DNA of 64,000 nt from positions 186,001 to 250,000 of the forward strand of contig NZ_CP071935.1 in assembly GCF_030062585.1 (NCBI RefSeq), given 5' to 3'. The notes under the pieces were generated by a model. That model was given only the letters and a program-made list of their open reading frames with translations. It ran no database searches and was not told the origin of the DNA. Both the position numbers and the translations under genes were made by a program. Shown one piece after another: positions 27,821 to 37,585 of this stretch (the first letter of the stretch is position 1; the number at the start of each line of letters is the position of its first letter). This DNA comes from Helicobacter pylori (GTDB lineage Bacteria > Campylobacterota > Campylobacteria > Campylobacterales > Helicobacteraceae).

Positions 27821-28459
27821 TTACACGCTCAATCGTGGATCATCATTATAGCAATAATCCATTAAATCGCCCAATCGTAAAACCTTGCATGAGTTTTCAA
27901 TCAAATCAAAAACTTCCATGAGTTTAGAAAGCTCTCTGTGGTAGGCAAAAATCCCACACCCCTTAATGAAAACAAAATATTTTTTGCTCTCTTGTAATTG
28001 GCGTAAAATTTCTGTATCCGCTCTTTCTTGCCAGCTGTCATAGTCTTTGGGGTTAAAAATGGAAATTTCTTCGCCCAAAGAACGATACCCTAAATAATCC
28101 CTAGGGAGCAATCGGTTGTGGCGCAAGGAATACGCCAAACTATAAGGAGGGCGTGCATAAGCGATGAATTTAGCGTCCAAAAACTCCCTATACACGCTCG
28201 CATGAATGGGCGAATCCAGACTCGCTTCTTTCCAGCGATAATCCATCTTGTCATGCAAAACCAATAAGGTGTTTTCATTCAATTGATCAAAAACAGCGTT
28301 TCTTTTATTGATCACAAATTGATTCGTGCCAATGCGCGCTGAGATAGAGCCTTGATAAAGCCCAAAAAAACCCTTTCTAAACATGGATAATGAAATGCTT
28401 TTGAGCGAATGAATCAGATTGCTGTCAATGCCTCTTGTGTGTGTGTTCATGTTTAACAT
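27821..28459 (-). CDS. Class II aldolase/adducin-like protein, active site degenerate
   Basis: 212 residues with the AraD/FucA fold signature (GLYQGSISARIG, SPIHASVYREF, YARPPYSLAYS, KGCGIFAYHREL). The zinc-binding HTH that normally sits in the H-x-H-SPYA segment is replaced by ARPPYSLA, and the HG of the third motif is GC. So it may not be an aldolase. A ribosome site is not clear; a second ATG lies three codons in. Followed 20 bases later by the HP0113-like gene. Matches HP0112. Confidence 0.75.
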   Translation of the reverse strand: MLNMNTHTRGIDSNLIHSLKSISLSMFRKGFFGLYQGSISARIGTNQFVINKRNAVFDQLNENTLLVLHDKMDYRWKEASLDSPIHASVYREFLDAKFIAYARPPYSLAYSLRHNRLLPRDYLGYRSLGEEISIFNPKDYDSWQERADTEILRQLQESKKYFVFIKGCGIFAYHRELSKLMEVFDLIENSCKVLRLGDLMDYCYNDDPRLSV

Positions 28460-28598
28460 GATAACAAGTTTTTTTAATAAAAGGTATTAGTTGCCCAATA
28501 GATCTAAATTAAATCAACTCTATAAAAAATCCTAATTTAATGCTAGTAAATAAATTTAGTGATATAGACTAAAGTTTAAAGAAAAATCGGGTAATTTT

Positions 28599-28623
28599 TA
28601 TCACTTTTTCAAAACAAGTGATA
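28599..28623 (+). promoter_or_regulatory. CIRCE-like HrcA operator
   Basis: TATCACTT-N9-AAGTGATA, a perfect 8-base inverted repeat with the nine-base spacer of CIRCE (TTAGCACTC-N9-GAGTGCTAA). Left half agrees at 7 of 9, right half at 6 of 9. It covers the -35 region of the hrcA promoter. HrcA, with HspR, represses this operon in H. pylori; I could not pick out the HspR site. Confidence 0.75.
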
Positions 28624-28642
28624 GATTATTAACTTTTTGCGC

Positions 28643-28648
28643 TATAAT
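28643..28648 (+). promoter_or_regulatory. -10 box for hrcA-grpE-dnaK
   Basis: TATAAT in GCGCTATAATGCG. Transcription would begin near 28655. Any start codon at or before 28648 is therefore excluded. Confidence 0.8.
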
Positions 28649-28669
28649 GCGAGGGTTCTTTCATCAAGA

Positions 28670-29491
28670 ATGGTGATTGACGAGATTTTTCAAATAATGA
28701 TGTTAAGAAGAATTAAAGTAGGTTCTGATTTGAATAAAAAAGAGAGTTTGTTAGATGCGTTTGTTAAAACCTATCTGCAGATTTTAGAACCCATTAGCTC
28801 TAAACGCTTAAAAGAGTTGGCAAACTTGAAAATATCTTGTGCGACAATCAGGAATTATTTTCAAATCCTTTCTAAAGAAGGCATGCTCCATCAAGCCCAT
28901 TCTAGCGGCGCTAGATTGCCTACTTTTAAGGCGTTTGAAAACTATTGGCACAAGTCGTTGCACTTTGAAGTTTTAAAGGTGAATGAAAAACGCTTAAAAA
29001 GCGCGAGTGAAAATTTTGGGCTTTTTACGCTGTTAAAAAAACCCAGTTTGGAGCGTTTAGAAAGAGTCATTGAGTGCGAAAAACGCTTTTTGATTTTGGA
29101 TTTTTTGGCGTTTTCTTGCACGCTGGGTTACAGCGTTAAAATGGAGAAGTTTTTATTAGAACTTGTGGGCAGGAGCGTTAAAGAAGTGCGCTTAATCGCT
29201 GCTTCTGTCAACGCGTTGAGTTTGGCCAGACAATTAGAACGTTTGGAGTATTCCAGCACACAAATGACACGCTTTAATCTAATGGGGTTAAAAACGCTTT
29301 TAAACAGCCCTTTATTTTTTGACATTTTAGAGGGTAAGGTTTTGGAGCGTTTGAAAAAGGGTTTGCATTTTATAGAGCCTGATTGCATGCTGGTAATACG
29401 CCCCATAGAATTTCAAAACAAACGAATGCAACTACTTTGCGTGGGGAAATTGGAATGCGATTATGAAGGGTTTTTTCAAACGATTTCTTAA
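28670..29491 (+). CDS. hrcA: Heat-shock repressor HrcA
   Basis: 273 residues from the first ATG after the -10 box; the longer reading from a TTG at 28637 would begin inside the promoter. The N-terminal winged helix is ETIRN-like (LANLKISCATIRNYFQILSKEGMLHQAHSSGARLPT), the HrcA signature. It binds CIRCE operators and represses chaperone genes together with HspR. The ribosome site is weak, and a second candidate start is the ATG pair at 28697. First gene of hrcA-grpE-dnaK. Matches HP0111. Confidence 0.9.
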   Translation: MVIDEIFQIMMLRRIKVGSDLNKKESLLDAFVKTYLQILEPISSKRLKELANLKISCATIRNYFQILSKEGMLHQAHSSGARLPTFKAFENYWHKSLHFEVLKVNEKRLKSASENFGLFTLLKKPSLERLERVIECEKRFLILDFLAFSCTLGYSVKMEKFLLELVGRSVKEVRLIAASVNALSLARQLERLEYSSTQMTRFNLMGLKTLLNSPLFFDILEGKVLERLKKGLHFIEPDCMLVIRPIEFQNKRMQLLCVGKLECDYEGFFQTIS

Positions 29492-29500
29492 GGAGGAATA

Positions 29501-30073
29501 ATGAAAGATGAACACAACCAAGAACACGATTTAAGCCCAAAAGAGCCAGAGTCTTATCAAAAGGCTTGCACTTGTAAAGGACAACAAGGTGGAGAAAAGC
29601 AAGAAGCGCACGAAAAAGAAGGCGAGATCAGGGAAGATTTTGAGCTTAAATATAAAGAAATGCACGAAAAATATTTGAGGGTGCATGCGGATTTTGAAAA
29701 CGTGAAAAAGCGCTTAGAAAGAGACAAGAGCATGGCGTTAGAGTATGCGTATGAAAAAATCGCATTGGATCTATTGCCGGTGATTGATGCGCTTCTTGGG
29801 GCTCATAGAAGCGCTGTAGAAGTGGATAAAGAGAGCGCTTTAACCAAAGGCTTGGAGCTTACGATGGAAAAGCTGCATGAAGTTTTGGCAAGGCATGGCA
29901 TTGAGGGGATTGAATGCTTAGAAGAATTTGATCCCCATTTCCACAATGCGATCATGCAAGTCAAAAGCGAAGAAAAAGAAAACGGGAAAATCGTGCAGGT
30001 TTTGCAACAGGGTTACAAGTATAAGGGTAGGGTTTTGAGGCCGGCAATGGTGAGCATTGCTAAAAACGATTAA
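29501..30073 (+). CDS. grpE: Nucleotide exchange factor GrpE
   Basis: 190 residues: long charged N-terminal helix ([25 protein letters not shown]) and the C-terminal beta domain with [20 protein letters not shown] and [18 protein letters not shown]. It exchanges ADP on DnaK. A perfect AAGGAGG precedes the ATG, 9 bases after hrcA. Matches HP0110. Confidence 0.97.
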   Translation: MKDEHNQEHDLSPKEPESYQKACTCKGQQGGEKQEAHEKEGEIREDFELKYKEMHEKYLRVHADFENVKKRLERDKSMALEYAYEKIALDLLPVIDALLGAHRSAVEVDKESALTKGLELTMEKLHEVLARHGIEGIECLEEFDPHFHNAIMQVKSEEKENGKIVQVLQQGYKYKGRVLRPAMVSIAKND

Positions 30074-30103
30074 AACATTTATTTTAATAAGAAAGGATAA
30101 CGC

Positions 30104-31966
30104 ATGGGAAAAGTTATTGGAATTGATTTAGGGACAACCAACTCCGCAATGGCGGTGTATGAAGGCAATGAAGCAAAGATTATTGCGAATAAAGAGGGTA
30201 AAAACACCACTCCTTCTATTGTGGCTTTTACGGATAAGGGCGAGATTTTAGTGGGCGAGAGTGCCAAAAGACAAGCGGTAACCAATCCAGAAAAAACCAT
30301 TTATTCTATTAAAAGAATCATGGGCTTAATGTTTAATGAAGATAAGGCTAAAGAAGCTGAAAAACGCTTGCCTTATAAGATTGTGGATAGGAATGGGGCT
30401 TGCGCGATTGAGATTTCGGGTAAAGTTTATACCCCTCAAGAGATTTCAGCCAAAATTTTAATGAAGCTCAAAGAAGACGCTGAAAGTTATTTGGGCGAGA
30501 GCGTTACGGAAGCGGTTATCACGGTTCCGGCTTATTTTAACGACAGCCAACGAAAAGCGACTAAAGAAGCCGGCACGATTGCAGGGCTTAATGTTTTAAG
30601 GATCATCAATGAGCCTACCAGCGCAGCGTTAGCCTATGGCTTGGATAAAAAAGAGAGCGAAAAAATCATGGTTTATGATTTGGGTGGGGGGACTTTTGAT
30701 GTTACCGTTTTAGAAACAGGCGATAATGTCGTGGAAGTTTTAGCCACAGGGGGCGATGCGTTCTTAGGAGGCGATGATTTTGACAATCGTGTGATTGATT
30801 TTTTAGCGGCTGAGTTTAAAAACGAAACGGGCATTGAGATTAAAAACGATGTGATGGCGTTGCAACGCCTGAAAGAAGCGGCTGAAAACGCTAAAAAAGA
30901 ACTAAGCTCTGCGATGGAGACTGAAATCAATTTGCCCTTTATCACAGCGGACGCTACCGGGCCTAAACACTTGGTTAAAAAACTCACTAGGGCTAAATTT
31001 GAAAGCCTAACAGAAGATCTCATGGAAGAAACGATTTCTAAAATTGAAAGCGTGATCAAAGATGCAGGGCTAACCAAAAATGAGATTTCAGAAGTGGTGA
31101 TGGTGGGAGGCTCTACTCGTATCCCTAAAGTCCAAGAAAGGGTGAAAGCGTTTATTAATAAAGATTTGAATAAAAGCGTCAATCCTGATGAGGTCGTAGC
31201 GGTGGGCGCGAGCATTCAAGGGGGCGTGTTAAAAGGCGATGTGAAAGATGTGCTTTTATTAGATGTTACGCCTTTAAGCCTTGGGATTGAAACTTTAGGG
31301 GGCGTGATGACTAAAGTGATTGATAGAGGCACGACTATTCCTGCGAAAAAATCTCAAGTGTTCTCAACCGCTGAAGACAACCAGCCCGCTGTGTCCATTA
31401 TGGTTTTACAAGGCGAAAGGGAATTGGCAAGGGATAATAAATCGTTGGGTAAATTTGATTTGCAAGGCATCGCTCCCGCTCCAAGAGGCGTGCCGCAAAT
31501 TGAAGTAACCTTTGATATTGACGCTAACGGGATTTTAACCGTTTCAGCGCAAGATAAAAATACCGGCAAAAGCCAAGAGATTAAAATTTCTGGATCTAGT
31601 GGGTTGTCTGATAGCGAAATTGAAAAAATGGTGAAAGACGCTGAATTGCACAAAGAAGAAGATGCTAGGAAAAAAGAAGTGATTGAAGCGAGAAACCATG
31701 CCGATAGTTTGGCGCACCAAACCCAAAAGAGCCTTGATGAGCATAAGGCGAATTTGAATGAAAACGACGCTAACGAGATCCAAAACGCCATTAACGCCCT
31801 TAAAGATTGTATCAAAAACGATAACGCCACTAAAGCGGAGCTTGAAGACAAAACCAAAGCGTTAGCGCAAGCGGCTCAAAAACTAGGCGAAGCCATGGCG
31901 AATAAAAACAACGCCGAGCAGCCCAAGAAAAAAGACGATGATGTGATTGATGCGGAAGTGGAGTGA
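30104..31966 (+). CDS. dnaK: Chaperone DnaK (Hsp70)
   Basis: 620 residues. [16 protein letters not shown] at the N-terminus, [26 protein letters not shown], then the substrate-binding domain ([14 protein letters not shown]) and a lid ending in [13 protein letters not shown], the usual acidic tail. AGAAAGGATAA precedes the ATG, 31 bases after grpE. Last gene of the heat-shock operon. Matches HP0109. Confidence 0.98.
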   Translation: MGKVIGIDLGTTNSAMAVYEGNEAKIIANKEGKNTTPSIVAFTDKGEILVGESAKRQAVTNPEKTIYSIKRIMGLMFNEDKAKEAEKRLPYKIVDRNGACAIEISGKVYTPQEISAKILMKLKEDAESYLGESVTEAVITVPAYFNDSQRKATKEAGTIAGLNVLRIINEPTSAALAYGLDKKESEKIMVYDLGGGTFDVTVLETGDNVVEVLATGGDAFLGGDDFDNRVIDFLAAEFKNETGIEIKNDVMALQRLKEAAENAKKELSSAMETEINLPFITADATGPKHLVKKLTRAKFESLTEDLMEETISKIESVIKDAGLTKNEISEVVMVGGSTRIPKVQERVKAFINKDLNKSVNPDEVVAVGASIQGGVLKGDVKDVLLLDVTPLSLGIETLGGVMTKVIDRGTTIPAKKSQVFSTAEDNQPAVSIMVLQGERELARDNKSLGKFDLQGIAPAPRGVPQIEVTFDIDANGILTVSAQDKNTGKSQEIKISGSSGLSDSEIEKMVKDAELHKEEDARKKEVIEARNHADSLAHQTQKSLDEHKANLNENDANEIQNAINALKDCIKNDNATKAELEDKTKALAQAAQKLGEAMANKNNAEQPKKKDDDVIDAEVE

Positions 31967-31986
31967 AACGCTTTTAAAACTTCTTT

Positions 31987-32017
31987 CAAGCGAGCGGTTT
32001 TAATGAAAACCCGCTTG
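31987..32017 (+). terminator. Terminator of the hrcA-grpE-dnaK operon
   Basis: CAAGCG and CGCTTG outer arms with GGTTTT and AAAACC inner arms around AATG, followed by CTTTTCTCATTTT. Confidence 0.8.
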
Positions 32018-32152
32018 CTTTTCTCATTTTCATCAATGGGATACCAATTATAAAATATAAAAGACACTCAAAGCGTTTTTTTAATCCAAATATCAAAGCT
32101 TGATTGTAACCAAACGATAGCTTTTTTAAGGTTTAGCTTAAAAAGCGTTGGT

Positions 32153-32171
32153 GGGATTTTAGGAAAATCCC
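32153..32171 (-). terminator. Hairpin after the McrB-N-like gene
   Basis: GGGATTTT-agg-AAAATCCC, an 8-base stem 35 bases past the stop of the leftward gene, with a CTTTTT run 10 bases further on. A plausible, not ideal, terminator. Confidence 0.45.
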
Positions 32172-32205
32172 TTAGGGGAGTTCCTTTTTGGTATGGGGTT
32201 GTTTC

Positions 32206-32787
32206 TCAATGGCTTGCGCTAGATGGCTCTAATTCAAAAAACGCAGTAGGGATTTGATTAAATTCGTTAGCAAAGCGTAAAAAATCGTTGGTAATGTTTT
32301 CAAGATCGACTTCTAAATCGTCATAGCTCTCTTGATAATAAGCGTCTCCATCAGGATCAATGATTTTGTCATACGCTAGGCATTTTTGACACTCTTTTTC
32401 CCCATTCTCCTCTATGGATCGACCTATACAAAGATCGATCTTTTCTGCATCATTGCGCCAATAGTAAGCAAGCCAAATAAAAAAACCTTTTTTTGGGGTT
32501 GGTTTTTCACGATTGACAAATCCTTCCCCTAAAATATCCTGACGGCAAAAGGCGATTGATGGCTCATGGGATAAACGCCCATGGCTGCCAGGACTGATTT
32601 TGCACGCATAACCCCATGGCGTTAAAAACTTGTTCAGCCCGTTTTGGCATGAACCATACTTTGGTATTTTTGGAGTTCTGCCTGTTTGTTTTTCCTCTTG
32701 CGCTTTAGTGTTTATTAACGCTGTAAATTCTCTTAACAAGTCCTGAAACGCTTTTCTTTGCTCCTCATTCCATTCTATCGTTTTCAT
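32206..32787 (-). CDS. Orphan protein resembling the McrB N-terminal DNA-binding domain
   Basis: 193 residues from an ATG with AAGGAG eight bases upstream (an in-frame ATG 24 bases earlier has no such site). The pattern ISPGSHGRLSHEPSIAFCRQDI...KKGFFIWLAYYWRNDAEKIDLCIGRS resembles the MrcB/DUF3578 domain (G-x-G ... PW-I-A-F ... GxYivylf ... vyLsl.qG) that reads modified DNA in McrBC-type restriction. No GTPase or nuclease gene is adjacent. It also has a CQKC pair. Matches HP0108, usually called hypothetical. The domain call is by eye and needs a profile search. Confidence 0.6.
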   Translation of the reverse strand: MKTIEWNEEQRKAFQDLLREFTALINTKAQEEKQTGRTPKIPKYGSCQNGLNKFLTPWGYACKISPGSHGRLSHEPSIAFCRQDILGEGFVNREKPTPKKGFFIWLAYYWRNDAEKIDLCIGRSIEENGEKECQKCLAYDKIIDPDGDAYYQESYDDLEVDLENITNDFLRFANEFNQIPTAFFELEPSSASH

Positions 32788-32901
32788 TGAAAGCTCCTTA
32801 ATCCATCTCAATAAACCAACATTTTATCCTAAACTTATTCCATTTAACGAGTTTAGGCATAATCGCAAAATTGAATTTTATTGTTTGTTATAGGAGGAAT
32901 G

Positions 32902-33819
32902 ATGATTATCACCACAATGCAAGACGCCATAGGCCGCACTCCCGTTTTTAAATTCACTAACAAGGATTACCCCATTCCATTAAATTCCGCCATTTACGCC
33001 AAACTAGAGCATCTAAACCCGGGAGGGAGCGTTAAAGATCGCTTAGGCCAATATCTCATAAAAGAAGCGTTTAGAACGCACAAAATCACTTCCACAACGA
33101 CCATCATTGAGCCTACTGCAGGCAATACCGGCATCGCTCTAGCTTTAGTGGCGCTCAAGCACCACTTAAAAACCATCTTTGTTGTCCCGGAAAAATTCAG
33201 CACAGAAAAACAACAAATCATGAGAGCTTTGGGGGCTTTAGTAATCAACACGCCTACTAGCGAGGGGATTTCTGGCGCCATTAAAAAAAGTAAAGAGTTA
33301 GCCGAAAGTATCCCTGATAGCTATTTGCCCTTGCAATTTGAAAACCCTGATAATCCCGCAGCCTACTACCACACCCTAGCCCCTGAGATTGTCCAAGAAT
33401 TAGGCACAAATCTTACGAGCTTTGTAGCCGGGATAGGGAGTGGTGGCACTTTTGCTGGCACGGCTAGGTATTTGAAAGAGCGCATCCCTAATATTCGCTT
33501 GATTGGGGTGGAGCCGGAGGGTTCTATTTTGAATGGAGGCGAGCCTGGGCCTCATGAGATTGAGGGCATTGGCGTGGAGTTCATCCCTCCTTTTTTCGCA
33601 AACTTGGATATTGATCGTTTTGAAACGATCTCAGATGAAGAGGGTTTTAGCTACACTAGGAAATTAGCCAAGAAAAACGGCTTATTAGTGGGGAGCTCTA
33701 GCGGGGCAGCTTTTGTGGCAGCATTGAAAGAAGTGCAACGCCTCCCCGAAGGCAGCCAGGTTTTAACCATTTTCCCGGATGTTGCCGATCGTTATCTTTC
33801 TAAAGGTATTTATTTATAA
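32902..33819 (+). CDS. cysK: O-acetylserine-dependent cystathionine beta-synthase (CysK/CysM family)
   Basis: 305 residues. PLP lysine in NPGGSVKDRLGQYL, phosphate-binding GSGGTFAGTARY, and PTAGNTGIALA. Start at the ATG four bases after AGGAGG (32892-32897); a second ATG lies three bases upstream. It heads the cysK-metB-luxS operon. In H. pylori this enzyme (also called MccA, HP0107) condenses homocysteine with O-acetylserine for reverse transsulfuration to cysteine, rather than assimilating sulfide. The specific reaction is from the literature. Confidence 0.92.
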   Translation: MIITTMQDAIGRTPVFKFTNKDYPIPLNSAIYAKLEHLNPGGSVKDRLGQYLIKEAFRTHKITSTTTIIEPTAGNTGIALALVALKHHLKTIFVVPEKFSTEKQQIMRALGALVINTPTSEGISGAIKKSKELAESIPDSYLPLQFENPDNPAAYYHTLAPEIVQELGTNLTSFVAGIGSGGTFAGTARYLKERIPNIRLIGVEPEGSILNGGEPGPHEIEGIGVEFIPPFFANLDIDRFETISDEEGFSYTRKLAKKNGLLVGSSSGAAFVAALKEVQRLPEGSQVLTIFPDVADRYLSKGIYL

Positions 33820-34986
<1,167 letters not shown>

Positions 34987-35015
34987 AATTTACCATTTAT
35001 AAAGGAGTTAAAAAC

Positions 35016-35483
35016 ATGAAAACACCAAAAATGAATGTAGAGAGTTTTAATTTGGATCACACCAAAGTCAAAGCCCCTTATGTGCGTGTCGCTGATCGCA
35101 AAAAGGGCGCTAATGGGGATGTGATTGTCAAATACGATGTGCGCTTCAAGCAACCCAACCAAGATCACATGGACATGCCTAGCCTGCACTCTTTAGAGCA
35201 TTTAGTCGCTGAGATCATCCGCAACCATGCCAATTATGTCGTGGATTGGTCGCCTATGGGTTGCCAAACGGGATTTTATCTCACGGTGTTAAACCATGAC
35301 AATTACACAGAGATTTTAGAGGTTTTAGAAAAGACGATGCAAGACGTGTTAAAGGCTACAGAAGTGCCTGCCAGCAATGAAAAGCAATGCGGTTGGGCGG
35401 CTAACCACACTTTAGAGGGTGCTAAGAATTTAGCACGCGCTTTTTTAGACAAACGCGCTGAGTGGTCTGAAGTGGGGGTTTGA
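35016..35483 (+). CDS. luxS: S-ribosylhomocysteinase LuxS
   Basis: 155 residues. Metal ligands H58, H62 (HSLEH) and C125 (KQCGW); catalytic C83 in GCQTGFYL. It converts S-ribosylhomocysteine to homocysteine and the AI-2 precursor DPD. AAAGGAG precedes the ATG. Third gene of the operon: its homocysteine feeds the cysK and metB products, so the locus recycles methionine sulfur into cysteine while making AI-2. Matches HP0105. Confidence 0.98.
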   Translation: MKTPKMNVESFNLDHTKVKAPYVRVADRKKGANGDVIVKYDVRFKQPNQDHMDMPSLHSLEHLVAEIIRNHANYVVDWSPMGCQTGFYLTVLNHDNYTEILEVLEKTMQDVLKATEVPASNEKQCGWAANHTLEGAKNLARAFLDKRAEWSEVGV

Positions 35484-35493
35484 TTGGTTTGGG

Positions 35494-35514
35494 GAATGAT
35501 TTTACTCCCCTACC
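35494..35514 (+). repeat. Partial copy of the intergenic repeat core after luxS
   Basis: GGGGA and TCCCC arms around ATGATTTTAC form a hairpin, followed by TACCCCCT. It resembles the hairpin core of the repeats at 3594, 4005 and 8446 but lacks the flanking blocks. It may act as the operon's terminator, though no T run follows. Confidence 0.4.
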
Positions 35515-35625
35515 CCCTTACCCGTTTTACCCATTTAGGCGTTACATTCCAATCAAAAATCGTCGTATCAGTGTTAATATTATGTAAAAATTAATGCAAT
35601 GAATCTCTTTTATGGAAGGATTTCA

Positions 35626-37371
35626 ATGAGAAAATGGATTTTGGTCATCTTTTTAACGCTAACGCTTTCAGTATCTGCAAAAGAAGTCAAAATCGTGTTT
35701 TTAGAAACTTCAGACATTCATGGGCGGCTTTTTTCGTATGATTATGTGATTGGCGAACAAAAACCCAATAATGGTTTGACAAGGATTGCGACTTTAATCA
35801 AAAAGCAGAGGGCTGAGAATAAAAATGTGGTTTTGATTGACAGCGGGGATTTGTTGCAAGGCAATAGCGCGGAGTTGTTTAACGATGAGCCTATCCACCC
35901 GCTAGTTAGAGCCGAAAACGATTTGAAATTTGACATTCGTGTGCTTGGGAATCACGAGTTTAATTTCAGTAAAGATTTTTTAGAGAAAAACATTAAGGGG
36001 TTTAATGGCGGTGTCGTGAATGCGAATATTATCAAAATTGCGGACAATAAGCCGTTTGTGAAGCCTTATATGATTAAAAAAATTGATGGCGTGAGGGTGG
36101 CGGTTGTGGGGTTTTTGGTGCCGCATGTCCCAACTTGGGAGGCCTCTACGCCTGAACATTTTGCAGGGTTGAAGTTTTTGGACGCTGAAGAAGCGTTGAA
36201 AAAGACCTTGAAAGAGTTAAAAGGGAAGTATGATATTTTGATTGGTGCTTTTCATTTGGGGCGAGAAGATGAGAAAGGTGGCGATGGGATACCTGATTTA
36301 GCGAAAAAATTCCCGCAATTTGACATCATTTTTGCAGGGCATGAGCATGCGGTTTATAACACTAAAATAGGAAAGGTGCATACCATTGAGCCTGGAGCGT
36401 ATGGGGCTTATTTGGCAAAGGGCGTGGTGGTGTTTGACACCCAAACGAAGAAAAAAATCGTAACGACTGAAAATTTACCCACAAAAGATGTTCCAGAAGA
36501 TGAAGAATTAGCGAAAAAATACGAATATGTGGATAAAAAATCAAAAGAATACGCTAATGAAGTGGTCGGCGAAGTGACAAAAACCTTTATTGACAGGCCT
36601 GATTTTATCACAGGAGAAGAAAAAATCACCACGATGCCAACCGCCGCCTTGCAAGAAACACCGGTGATAGAATTGATCAACAAAGTGCAAAAATATTATG
36701 CAAAAGCCGATGTTTCAGCGGCAGCCTTATTCAATTTTGGGGCGAATTTGAAAAAAGGGCCTTTCAAAAGAAAGGATGTCGCCTATATTTACAAGTTCGC
36801 TAATACGCTCATTGGGGTGCATATCACGGGTGAAAACCTGTTGAAATACATGGAATGGTCGTATCAATTTTACAACCAGTTGCAACCGGGGGATTTGACG
36901 ATCAGTTTTAATGAAAATGTTCGCGGCTATAACTTTGACATGTTTTCTGGCGTGAAATACCAAGTTGATGTTACCAAACCCGCCGGGCAAAGAATCATTA
37001 ATCCGACAATTAACAACAAACCCATTAACCCTAAAGCGGTGTATAAATTAGCGATCAACAATTACCGATTCGGGACATTATCCACGACTTTAAAATTGGT
37101 TACAGACGCTGATAGGTATTATGATTCTTACGATGAACTGCAAGATAACGGGCAAATACGGGATTTGATTATTAAATACATCACTGAAAAAAAAGGTGCA
37201 AAAGTAACCCCTGAACTGGAGCATAACTGGGAAATCATCCACTACGATTTCAAAAACCCGTTGTTGGAAAGATTGGCAGAAAAATTAAAAGAGGGGAGCG
37301 TCAAAATCCCCACTTCAAAAGACGGGAGGACTTTGAATGTCAAATCCATTAAGGAAAGTGAAGTTAAATAA
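35626..37371 (+). CDS. Periplasmic 5'-nucleotidase / cyclic phosphodiesterase (UshA/CpdB family)
   Basis: 581 residues from the ATG after AAGGA (35616-35620); an earlier in-frame ATG lacks a site and would bury the signal peptide MRKWILVIFLTLTLSVSAKE. Metallophosphatase motifs: DIHGRLFS, DSGDLLQGN, GNHEFNFS, AGHEHAVY. The C-terminal part is the nucleotidase substrate domain (NFGANLKKG, NNYRFGTLS). It releases nucleosides from nucleotides in the periplasm. Single gene. Matches HP0104. Confidence 0.9.
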   Translation: MRKWILVIFLTLTLSVSAKEVKIVFLETSDIHGRLFSYDYVIGEQKPNNGLTRIATLIKKQRAENKNVVLIDSGDLLQGNSAELFNDEPIHPLVRAENDLKFDIRVLGNHEFNFSKDFLEKNIKGFNGGVVNANIIKIADNKPFVKPYMIKKIDGVRVAVVGFLVPHVPTWEASTPEHFAGLKFLDAEEALKKTLKELKGKYDILIGAFHLGREDEKGGDGIPDLAKKFPQFDIIFAGHEHAVYNTKIGKVHTIEPGAYGAYLAKGVVVFDTQTKKKIVTTENLPTKDVPEDEELAKKYEYVDKKSKEYANEVVGEVTKTFIDRPDFITGEEKITTMPTAALQETPVIELINKVQKYYAKADVSAAALFNFGANLKKGPFKRKDVAYIYKFANTLIGVHITGENLLKYMEWSYQFYNQLQPGDLTISFNENVRGYNFDMFSGVKYQVDVTKPAGQRIINPTINNKPINPKAVYKLAINNYRFGTLSTTLKLVTDADRYYDSYDELQDNGQIRDLIIKYITEKKGAKVTPELEHNWEIIHYDFKNPLLERLAEKLKEGSVKIPTSKDGRTLNVKSIKESEVK

Positions 37372-37424
37372 GATTTTTTATTTTTATTATTTATTCTTTA
37401 AGCCTAACTTAAAAAAGGGTGTTC

Positions 37425-37430
37425 TATAAT
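37425..37430 (+). promoter_or_regulatory. -10 box for tlpB
   Basis: TATAAT in TTCTATAATCC. A start near 37437 would give a leader of about 145 bases that contains the G tract at 37508-37520. Confidence 0.65.
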
Positions 37431-37507
37431 CCTATTGTTGGCTTTTCACTTTGTTAGCGGTTTTCAAACCACCGGATTTTAATTTTACTTTGCGCCACTC
37501 ATTTTTC

Positions 37508-37520
37508 GGGGGGGGGGGGG
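37508..37520 (+). promoter_or_regulatory. G13 homopolymer tract in the tlpB leader (RepG target)
   Basis: Thirteen consecutive G, about 70 bases into the predicted leader. This tract is the published binding site of the small RNA RepG, which represses or allows tlpB (and the downstream HP0102-like gene) depending on tract length. RepG itself is not in the window. Confidence 0.9.
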
Positions 37521-37585
37521 TGCATTTGGAGGCTAAACTCTAAAATTAGGGTTTGACTTAAAAATGATTTATTAGGAGATAAATG

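Noticed and set aside
28637-28669. Longer HrcA reading from TTG at 28637
   Set aside because: The codon overlaps the TATAAT at 28643-28648, so it could not be in the transcript.
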